Shown: positions 1 to 5,454 of the stretch, in pieces
Numbering within the stretch: the stretch's first letter is position 1
Layout of the letters: each line of letters opens with the position of its first letter
Assembly: GCA_007134165.1 (NCBI GenBank)
Contig: SLLJ01000441.1
Location: 1-9,828, forward strand
Direction: 5' to 3'
Source of the DNA: Nitriliruptoraceae bacterium
Lineage (GTDB): Bacteria; Actinomycetota; Nitriliruptoria; Nitriliruptorales; Nitriliruptoraceae
Length of the DNA stretch: 9,828 nucleotides
The notes under the pieces: generated by a model
Database searches by the model: none
Seen by the model: only the letters and a program-made list of their open reading frames with translations
What the model was told of the DNA's origin: nothing
Program-made: the position numbers and the translations under genes

Positions 1-27
1 TCGGTCACGAGACCTACCGCTGCGGCC

Positions 28-59
28 CGGCTGCCGAACCCCCGAAGGTTCGGCAGCCG
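28..59. terminator. Strong 13-bp hairpin, probable intrinsic (U-tract-less) terminator
   Basis: Seen: CGGCTGCCGAACC (28-40) and its exact reverse complement (47-59) flank a 6-nt loop, a perfect 13-bp stem. No T-tract follows on either strand, as is common for actinobacterial hairpin terminators. glpK ends at 627, too far away to be the client, so the likely client is a gene lying left of the window and reading rightward. A bidirectional role is possible because the stem is perfect on both strands. Confidence 0.5.
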
Positions 60-626
60 TCGCTCCCCGCCCTGCCCGGCAACCGCCCCGGCGCCTGGCA
101 CCGACATCGACTCGCGCGCCCCTTGTCGAGGCTCACCGGAAACCCCCGGTGGCGCTTGTCGAAGTCCCCGATGGTTCGGGGTGTCAAGGGACGGTGGGAC
201 TTCCCTCTGGTCGGCCGGTTGGGCCGGCTGGCAAAGTCGCGGTCGGGGGTTCGGATGGGCCTCGTCAATGGGGCCTATCGGGGTGAGGTGGAGCGGTCCG
301 CCAGGTTCCGGTTGGGCGGTGCAGATCGAGTCGGGCCAACCGTGCAAGGTTGACATCCGGCTCCGGTGGCGTCCCAGTCGGCATCGATCTTGGCAAGGCT
401 TCGTGGCCGGGCTCGACGCCGGGCTCGGAGCAGATGCCCGAGTTTGCGCTCGGCGTTCGGGCGAGTGGCTCACAGCTGGCGCCCTACTCCGATACGAACG
501 GTGGCGCCCTTCAACGCCGACACGTCCATCAACCTGAGCCGGGAGTGCCCTGCTCGCCCGAAGCTGGTGCCCGGCAGCGAGAGCCGAGCAGGCATTGCGC
601 CCGGCTGGCACCACCCTCCGCCGCGC
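60..626. other. Non-coding stretch with several inverted repeats
   Basis: I found no convincing gene here. The short open frames in 123-640 show no recognisable motif, no good ribosome site and irregular third-position bias. Structure seen: CACCGG/CCGGTG (134-139/146-151); CCCCGA/TCGGGG (166-171/176-181); GAAGTCCC/GGGACTTC (161-168/196-203), which excludes the previous one; the 8-mer CTTGTCGA twice (122-129, 155-162). Just downstream of the glpK stop, CCTGCTCG/CGAGCAGG (549-556/585-592) encloses a 28-nt loop and could be a weak glpK terminator. A small RNA or an unannotated 3' region cannot be excluded. Confidence 0.4.
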
Positions 627-2138
627 TCAGCCCTCGGTGATGTGCGCCCAGCCGCGTGAGCGGTCCACCGCCTCGTGCCAGCCGTCGAGCAGCCGGCGCC
701 GCTGGTGGCGCTCCATGCTCGGCTCGAAGCGACGATCCAGCTGCCAGACGTCCTTGATGTCCTCGGTCGAGGCCCACACCCCGGCGCCGAGCCCGGCGAG
801 GTAGGCCGCGCCGAACACGGTGGTCTCGAGGTTCTTGGGGCGCAGCACCGGTACGCGCAGCACGTCGGCCTGGAAGCGGCACAGCAGGTCGTTGGCGGCC
901 GCGCCTCCGTCGACGCGCAGCTCGGCGAGGTCCTGCTTGGCCTCGCGCTCCATCAGCATCGCCACGTCCACCGTCTGGTAGGCCATGGCTTCGATCGCCG
1001 CGCGGGCGAGGTGGGCGCGACCCGTGCCGCGGGTCAGGCCGACCAGCGTGCCACGCGCGTACTGGTCCCAGTGCGGAGCGCCAAGGCCCGCGAAGGCCGG
1101 CACCAGGTACACGCCGTCGTTGCCGTCCGGCGCCTGCTCTGCCAGCTGTTCGGTGTCGGCGGCATGGTCGATGATCCCCAACTGGTCGCGCAACCACTGC
1201 ACGCTGGCTCCGGTGATGAAGATCGCGCCCTCGAGGGCGTAGGTGACCTTGCCGTCGATCTGCCAGGCCACCGAGGTCAGCAGCCCACGGGTGGAGTCGA
1301 CCGCTTCCTCGCCGGTGTTCATCAGCAGGAAGGATCCGGTGCCGTAGGTGTTCTTCGACATGCCCGGCTCCCAGGCCCCCTGGCCGAACAGCGCGGCCTG
1401 CTGGTCACCGGCGATGCCGGTGATCGGGGCACTGATGCCCAGGAACGCCTCGGGGTCGGTGTGCCCCAGGTCCCCGGAGCTGTCGCGCACCTCAGGCAGC
1501 ACGCGATCCGGGATCTCGAGCAGGTCGAGCATGGTCGTGCTCCACCGCCCCTTTCGGATGTCGTAGAGCATCGTGCGCGAGGCGTTGGACGGCTCGGTCA
1601 GATGCTCGCGGCCGTCGGTGAGCTTGGCGACCAGCCACGTGTCGATAGTCCCGAACGCCAACTCCCCGGCTTCCGCTCGACGACGGGCACCGTCGACGTT
1701 GTTGATGAGCCAGGCCAGCTTCGTACCCGAGAAGTAGGCATCGACCACCAGACCGGTGCGGCGACGGATCGCCACACCGTGTCCGTCGGTCTTGAGCCGG
1801 TCGGAACGCGCCGAGGTGCGACGGTCCTGCCACACGATGGCGGGGTGCACCGGACGCAGGGTGTCCCGCTCCCACAGCACGGTGGTCTCGCGCTGGTTGG
1901 TGATCCCGACGCAGGTGACCTCCCCGGGCTGCGTCTCGCTGTCGCGCAGCGCGTTGGCGCAGGCGGTCTGGGTCGCGGTCCAGATCGAATCGGCGTCGTG
2001 CTCGACCCAGCCGGGTCGCGGGAAGATCTGGGGGAACTCCTCGTAGCCGCTTCCCAGGATCGTCCCGTGCTCGTCGATCACGAACCCGCGCACCCCGGTC
2101 GTGCCCTCATCGATCGACAGGATCCGTGCTCCCACCAT
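627..2138 (-). CDS. glpK: Glycerol kinase
   Basis: ATP-dependent phosphorylation of glycerol to sn-glycerol 3-phosphate in the cytoplasm, feeding glycolysis and phospholipid synthesis. The 503-residue product has the usual length and aligns by eye with E. coli GlpK throughout: phosphate loop DEGTT (10-14), glycerol-binding NQRETT with R83/E84, VWQDRRT, FGGY signature YFSGTK, GIAGDQQAALFGQ with the catalytic Asp, NTYGTGSF, GLGAPHWD and DGGAAANDLL near the C-terminus. The loop that binds fructose-1,6-bisphosphate in E. coli (GGKGGTR) is absent, and so is the His phosphorylated by HPr in Firmicutes enzymes, so those controls probably do not apply. AGGAGG lies only 2 nt before the ATG but 5 nt before the next codon, GTG at 2135, which may be the true start. 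The open frame continues upstream across the phosphatase gene, but that part is antisense artefact. No glpF or glpD neighbour is visible. Confidence 0.97.
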   Translation of the reverse strand: MVGARILSIDEGTTGVRGFVIDEHGTILGSGYEEFPQIFPRPGWVEHDADSIWTATQTACANALRDSETQPGEVTCVGITNQRETTVLWERDTLRPVHPAIVWQDRRTSARSDRLKTDGHGVAIRRRTGLVVDAYFSGTKLAWLINNVDGARRRAEAGELAFGTIDTWLVAKLTDGREHLTEPSNASRTMLYDIRKGRWSTTMLDLLEIPDRVLPEVRDSSGDLGHTDPEAFLGISAPITGIAGDQQAALFGQGAWEPGMSKNTYGTGSFLLMNTGEEAVDSTRGLLTSVAWQIDGKVTYALEGAIFITGASVQWLRDQLGIIDHAADTEQLAEQAPDGNDGVYLVPAFAGLGAPHWDQYARGTLVGLTRGTGRAHLARAAIEAMAYQTVDVAMLMEREAKQDLAELRVDGGAAANDLLCRFQADVLRVPVLRPKNLETTVFGAAYLAGLGAGVWASTEDIKDVWQLDRRFEPSMERHQRRRLLDGWHEAVDRSRGWAHITEG

Positions 2139-2183
2139 GGCCTCCTCGGTTCGGCGTGCTCGTCCGCCCGCGCGCTGCCGTTC

Positions 2184-2220
2184 GAGCCTAGAGGAGCCGT
2201 CCCGTGGCTGCCCTAGGCTC
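2184..2220. promoter_or_regulatory. Divergent promoter region with 8-bp inverted repeat
   Basis: Seen: GAGCCTAG (2184-2191) and CTAGGCTC (2213-2220) form a perfect inverted repeat with a 21-bp spacer. Each arm contains TAGGCT reading outward (minus strand 2185-2190, plus strand 2214-2219), a fit to the TANNNT -10 form. Predicted starts lie about 40 nt before glpK and 27 nt before the phosphatase, and both genes have Shine-Dalgarno-like sites. The arms may therefore be back-to-back -10 elements, or an operator for a dimeric regulator covering both promoters. No good -35 hexamer is visible on either side. Confidence 0.4.
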
Positions 2221-2252
2221 AGGCTGACGACCCGTGTGCTCGGAGCCCGCTG

Positions 2253-3113
2253 ATGCCCGCCGACCGCGCTGCGCTGCTCGACCTCGCCGTTGAGATCGCC
2301 GAGGAGGCCGGGACGCTGCTGGCCGGCTTCGCGCAGCGCCGTCTGGACGGCGAGGATCTGGACGTGAGCGCGAAGTCCTCGGCGACCGATCCGGTCTCCG
2401 AGGCGGATCGGGCAGCCGAACGACTGATCGCCGAGCGGCTGCTGGCCGCACGACCCGATGACGGCCTGCTGGGCGAGGAGGATCAGGCCAGCCGCCGGGG
2501 CACGTCGGGACTGCGGTGGGTGGTCGACCCACTGGACGGCACGGTCAACTTCCTGTACGGGCTGCCGGCCTGGTCGGTGTCGGTGGCCTGCGAAGACGAC
2601 CAGGGCACCCTGATCGGCCTCGTGCATCACCCAAGCAGCGGCCAGACCTTCCGAGCCAGCCGCGGCGAGGGCGCCTGGCGGGGGCAGCAGCGTCTGGCGG
2701 TCAGCCGAGTCGAGGATCCGGCGCGGGCGCTGGTCGCCACCGGCTTCTCCTATGACCCGGCGACCCGGGTGGATCAGGCTCGGGATCTGCTGCGGCTGGT
2801 GCCGATCGTGCGGGATGTGCGTCGCTTCGGATCTGCCGCGTTGGACCTGGCCTGGTGTGCCGAGGGGAGGGTGGACGGCTACGTCGAGTTCGGACTGCAA
2901 CCCTGGGACTGGGCGGCGGGCGCGCTGCTGGTCACCGAGGCGGGCGGGAGATTCAGCCTGATGCAGCGCCGACTCGGTGGACATCTGCGCTCCGGTCTGG
3001 TCGCCGCGGGCCCGGCGATGCACGCTGCGCTGCTCGCCTGGCTGGAGGTGCCTGCGGTCCCGGCCGCCGGCGTACCGCCGGACCCGGACCCGGCTGCGGG
3101 GGCGGGAGCATGA
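2253..3113 (+). CDS. Inositol monophosphatase family phosphatase
   Basis: Mg2+-dependent, Li+-sensitive-type phosphomonoesterase, 286 residues. Family motifs are intact: TDPVSEAD (45-52), metal ligand Glu in GEE (74-76), WVVDPLDGTVNF (89-100) with D92 and D95, and WDWAAG (218-223) with the third-site Asp. This is a complete active site at normal family length. The substrate cannot be read from sequence: myo-inositol-1-phosphate, histidinol phosphate (HisN-type) and other sugar phosphates are all used by actinobacterial members. The C-terminus (about 268-286) is a Pro/Ala/Gly-rich tail. Start: ATG preceded by GGAG at 2242-2245 with 7-nt spacing. The stop overlaps the threonine aldolase start (ATGA), so the two are co-transcribed and probably translationally coupled. 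It is divergent from glpK across a shared promoter region. Confidence 0.93.
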   Translation: MPADRAALLDLAVEIAEEAGTLLAGFAQRRLDGEDLDVSAKSSATDPVSEADRAAERLIAERLLAARPDDGLLGEEDQASRRGTSGLRWVVDPLDGTVNFLYGLPAWSVSVACEDDQGTLIGLVHHPSSGQTFRASRGEGAWRGQQRLAVSRVEDPARALVATGFSYDPATRVDQARDLLRLVPIVRDVRRFGSAALDLAWCAEGRVDGYVEFGLQPWDWAAGALLVTEAGGRFSLMQRRLGGHLRSGLVAAGPAMHAALLAWLEVPAVPAAGVPPDPDPAAGAGA

Positions 3114-4141
3114 GCGACCTGATCGATCTGCGCTCCGACACGGTGACCCGCCCGACGCCGGGGATGCGCGCGGCCATCGCGGCCGCTGAGGTCGGCGACG
3201 ACGTCTACGGTGAGGATCCCACGGTTCGGGCCCTGGAGGAGGAGGTGGCCGCCCGCTTCGGCCGCGAGGCGGCGCTACTGGTGCCCAGCGGGTTGATGGC
3301 CACGCAGGTGCTGCTACGGGTCCTGACCCGACCGGGCACCGAGTTGGTCTGCGAGTCCGACGCGCACGTGGTGGCCTACGAGGTCGGCGCGGCCGCGATC
3401 AATGCCCAGGTGCAGACCCGGACCCTCGACGGCGACCGAGGTCGACTCGACGCCGACCGGGTCCGCGCGGCGTTGCGACCGGCGTCCTTCCCCTACACCG
3501 AGGTGGCGGCGATCTCGGTCGAGGAGACGACCAATCGGGGCGGGGGAGCGGTGCACGGCCTGGCTCGGCTCCGGGCGCTGCGGCACCTGGCCGATGAACG
3601 GGGGGTGGCGTTGCACGGGGACGGCGCCCGGCTGTTCAACGCACTGGTCGCCACCGGCGAGCCGGCCCGTGAGGTCGCGGCCACCTTCACGGCGTTCAGC
3701 GTCTGCCTGTCCAAGGGCCTGGGTGCGCCGGTCGGCTCGCTAGCGGTGGGGGACGCCGCGGCGATCGAGGAGGCCCGCGTTTGGCGCCGCAGGTTCGGCG
3801 GTGCGATGCGCCAGGCAGGGGTGCTGGCCGCCGCAGGTCGCTACGCGCTCGCCCACCACGTCGAGCGACTGGCCGAGGACCATGCCAATGCCCGATCGAT
3901 CGCCGGGCGGCTGGCCGAAGCCTGCCCCGGGTCGGTGGACCCCGCCACGGTGACGACCAACATCGTCTACGTCGAGACCTCGCCGCGGTCGGCAGCCGAG
4001 GTGGTCGACGCCTTGCGTGCCGATGGGGTGCTGGTCGGGGCGATGGGGCCGAGCCTGCTCAGGCTGGTCACCCACCTGGACGTGGATGCGTTCGGCTGTC
4101 GACGGGCCACCGACCTGCTGGTCGCGGCGTGCTCGGGGTGA
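3110..4141 (+). CDS. ltaE: Low-specificity L-threonine aldolase
   Basis: PLP enzyme cleaving L-threonine or L-allo-threonine to glycine and acetaldehyde, or acting in the reverse direction; cytoplasmic, fold type I. The 343-residue product aligns by eye with E. coli LtaE along its length: DLRSDTVTRPTPGM (6-19), VGDDVYGEDPTV (28-39), H86 in the cofactor-stacking region, HGDGARLFNA (169-178) with the Asp that contacts the PLP ring nitrogen, the PLP-lysine motif CLSKGLGAPVGS with K202, MRQAG, and RLVTHLDV near the end. The ATG at 3110 overlaps the phosphatase TGA. GGGAG at 3104-3108 is very close to the start, which favours coupled translation. The gene ends 21 bp before the convergent aroF stop. 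A short TCGGG/CCCGA hairpin (4133-4137/4143-4147) spans the stop but is too weak to call a terminator. Confidence 0.95.
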   Translation: MSDLIDLRSDTVTRPTPGMRAAIAAAEVGDDVYGEDPTVRALEEEVAARFGREAALLVPSGLMATQVLLRVLTRPGTELVCESDAHVVAYEVGAAAINAQVQTRTLDGDRGRLDADRVRAALRPASFPYTEVAAISVEETTNRGGGAVHGLARLRALRHLADERGVALHGDGARLFNALVATGEPAREVAATFTAFSVCLSKGLGAPVGSLAVGDAAAIEEARVWRRRFGGAMRQAGVLAAAGRYALAHHVERLAEDHANARSIAGRLAEACPGSVDPATVTTNIVYVETSPRSAAEVVDALRADGVLVGAMGPSLLRLVTHLDVDAFGCRRATDLLVAACSG

Positions 4142-4162
4142 GCCCGACGCGGACCGCCGGGT

Positions 4163-5230
4163 TCAGCCCGATGCCGAGCGCCCCCACGCCCCGACTCGAC
4201 GGTCCTCGGTGGGTGCGGCCAACTGCCGCCCGGCCGCATCGGTGAAGCGCAGCAGGATGTCACGCAGGGTCAGAAGGTCCTCGCGGATCAGCGCCTGCGG
4301 ACCGTCGACCAGGGCCAACTCGGGGCGGGGGTGCACGTCGATGATCAGGCCGTCGGCACCGACCGCGATCGCCGCGCGGGTCAGCGGGAGCACCAGTTCG
4401 CGCTTGCCGCCGGAGTGCGACGGGTCGATGACCACCGGCAGGTGGGTCAGCGACTGGGCGACCGGCACCGCCGACACGTCGAGGGTGTTGCGGGTCATCG
4501 GCTCGTAGGTGCGGATCCCGCGCTCGCACAGCACGATCTGCAAGTTGCCGGTGTGGGCGACGTACTCGGCCGCCATGATCCACTCGTCGATGGTGGCGGT
4601 CAGCCCACGTTTGAGTAGGACCGGCTTGCCGGCCATGCCGACTTCCTTGAGCAGCTGGAAGTTCTGCATGTTGCGGGCGCCGATCTGCAGCATGTCGGCA
4701 CGGGCCGCGACGGCGTCGACGTCCGCAGGGGTCACCACCTCGGTCACGAACGGCATGTCCAGGTCGTGGGACACCCCGTTGAGGATGTCGAGCCCCGCCT
4801 CGCCCAGACCCTGGAAGGCGTAGGGCGAGGTGCGCGGCTTGTAGGCCCCGCCCCGCAGGATCGTCGCACCGGCCTCCTTGGCCATGCGGCAGGCCTCGGC
4901 GGTCTGCTCCTCGGTCTCCACCGCACACGGCCCCGCGATCAGGGTCACGGTCTCTCGACCGATGGGTACGTCCCCGACCCACACCGTCGAGGGACGCGGG
5001 TGCGCGTCGTTGCTGACCAGCTTGTAGGGCCGGCTGACCCGGATGACGTCCTCGACGCCGGGGTAGGCGTGCAGCGGAAGCTCCGCGAAGTGGGCGAGGT
5101 CACCCACCAGGCCGATGATGGTCTGGTGCTTACCACGAGAGACGAAAGCGTCGCCGCCCACGTCCTTGATGGCCTTGACCACCTTGTCGACATCGGTGTC
5201 GTTGGCGCTGGAACGCATGACCACGACCAT
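4163..5230 (-). CDS. aroF: 3-deoxy-7-phosphoheptulonate (DAHP) synthase, type Ibeta
   Basis: Condenses phosphoenolpyruvate with erythrose 4-phosphate, the committed first step to chorismate, Phe, Tyr and Trp. The 355-residue product aligns by eye with Thermotoga maritima DAHPS. The N-terminal ~70 residues are the ferredoxin-like (FL) domain, which in that enzyme mediates feedback inhibition by aromatic amino acids. The TIM-barrel follows with AGPCAVE (metal Cys), LRGGAYKPRTSPYAFQGLG, QIGARN, VLLKRG, CERGIRT, RNTLDVSAVP and DPSHSGGKRE (metal His). D298 replaces the Glu that is a metal ligand in T. maritima, while D309 is retained. A ~20-residue polar C-terminal tail exceeds the T. maritima length. 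GAGGGAGGA at 5238-5246, 7 nt before the ATG, fixes this start over an in-frame GTG at 5251. An attenuator-like leader precedes the gene. Confidence 0.96.
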   Translation of the reverse strand: MVVVMRSSANDTDVDKVVKAIKDVGGDAFVSRGKHQTIIGLVGDLAHFAELPLHAYPGVEDVIRVSRPYKLVSNDAHPRPSTVWVGDVPIGRETVTLIAGPCAVETEEQTAEACRMAKEAGATILRGGAYKPRTSPYAFQGLGEAGLDILNGVSHDLDMPFVTEVVTPADVDAVAARADMLQIGARNMQNFQLLKEVGMAGKPVLLKRGLTATIDEWIMAAEYVAHTGNLQIVLCERGIRTYEPMTRNTLDVSAVPVAQSLTHLPVVIDPSHSGGKRELVLPLTRAAIAVGADGLIIDVHPRPELALVDGPQALIREDLLTLRDILLRFTDAAGRQLAAPTEDRRVGAWGRSASG

Positions 5231-5237
5231 CGTCGTG

Positions 5238-5246
5238 TCCTCCCTC
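5238..5246 (-). promoter_or_regulatory. aroF ribosome binding site
   Basis: GAGGGAGGA on the minus strand, 7 nt before the ATG at 5230, is a near-ideal Shine-Dalgarno sequence. It lies inside the reading frame of the longer GTG start at 5251, so it decides in favour of 5230. CCTTCCTCG in the leader ORF (5405-5397) could pair with it over 9 positions with one G-U, a possible extra level of control that may be chance. Confidence 0.8.
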
Positions 5247-5286
5247 GTCACGGGCTCGCTCCCTCATGGACGCCCCGGAACGACCG

Positions 5287-5311
5287 AGCCCCGGGCGGCG
5301 TCCCCGGGGCT
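5287..5311 (-). terminator. Attenuator terminator hairpin before aroF (3:4 stem)
   Basis: AGCCCCGGG (5287-5295) and CCCGGGGCT (5303-5311) form a perfect 9-bp, almost all G-C stem with a 7-nt loop. It lies between the leader ORF stop (5339) and the aroF ribosome site (5246). No clear U-tract follows in the leftward transcript, so termination would have to be of the U-tract-less kind, or the hairpin acts differently. Its promoter-proximal arm (5303-5311) is also claimed by the 2:3 antiterminator pairing. Confidence 0.6.
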
Positions 5312-5402
5312 TCGAGCGGCGGTGCGGTTGTTGTCGTTTCAGGTGACCAACGCGCGCTCGACCCCGGGCCCAGGAAAAAACACGTAGGCACGGAACCCGA
5401 GG
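5303..5402 (-). promoter_or_regulatory. Alternative leader RNA pairings (1:2 and 2:3 antiterminator)
   Basis: Read on the minus strand. Segment 1 (5402-5396, CCTCGGG) can pair with part of segment 2 (5368-5362, CCCGGGG), 7 bp with one G-U. The whole of segment 2 (5368-5355, CCCGGGGTCGAGCG) can pair with segment 3 (5318-5303) in two 7-bp blocks separated by a 2-nt bulge. Segment 3 contains the 5' arm of the terminator hairpin, so 2:3 and 3:4 exclude each other. Segment 1 overlaps leader codons 8-10, and segment 2 lies just after the last Phe codons and shortly before the leader stop. This is the geometry of amino-acid biosynthetic attenuators. Confidence 0.6.
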
Positions 5403-5425
5403 AAGGCGATGCTGAGCGTGGTCAT
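5339..5425 (-). CDS. Aromatic-rich leader peptide of aroF (28 aa)
   Basis: A 28-codon ORF on the aroF strand, ending 108 nt before the aroF start. Residues 8-17 read FLGFRAYVFF: four Phe and one Tyr in ten codons, whereas an average protein has under 10% aromatics. Residues 16-17 are the consecutive codons TTT TTT, conspicuous in a genome that otherwise prefers TTC; the resulting A6 run (plus strand 5375-5380) stands out in the window. There is no ribosome site. A TANNNT -10 element ends 7 nt before the ATG, so the transcript probably starts at the A of ATG (leaderless). Known from the field: C. glutamicum has a Phe-rich leader peptide (aroR) upstream of aroF. Its product would have no function of its own; ribosome stalling on it would sense Phe/Tyr-tRNA charging and set the downstream hairpins. 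Confidence 0.7.
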   Translation of the reverse strand: MTTLSIAFLGFRAYVFFPGPGVERALVT

Positions 5426-5432
5426 GGCGCGC

Positions 5433-5441
5433 ACTGTAGCA
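5433..5441 (-). promoter_or_regulatory. Extended -10 promoter of the aroF leader
   Basis: On the minus strand TGC-TACAGT (5441-5433) matches the extended -10 form TGN-TANNNT. Its last base is 7 nt from the leader ATG at 5425, so transcription should start at or next to the initiation codon. No convincing -35 hexamer is seen 16-18 bp upstream, which is consistent with reliance on the extended -10. Confidence 0.55.
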
Positions 5442-5454
5442 ACCGCATCGAGAC

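Noticed and set aside
123..640. Several short plus-strand open frames left of glpK
   Set aside because: They have no recognisable domain, no good ribosome site and mutually overlapping frames with irregular codon bias. I treat the stretch as non-coding.
675..2216. 513-codon plus-strand open frame opposite glpK
   Set aside because: It is antisense to an unmistakable glycerol kinase, has no family motif, and long antisense frames are expected in very GC-rich DNA.
2139..3023. Upstream extension of the glpK frame to a 798-residue protein
   Set aside because: The added part is antisense to the phosphatase gene and has no kinase homology; GlpK homology begins at the ATG/GTG near 2138.
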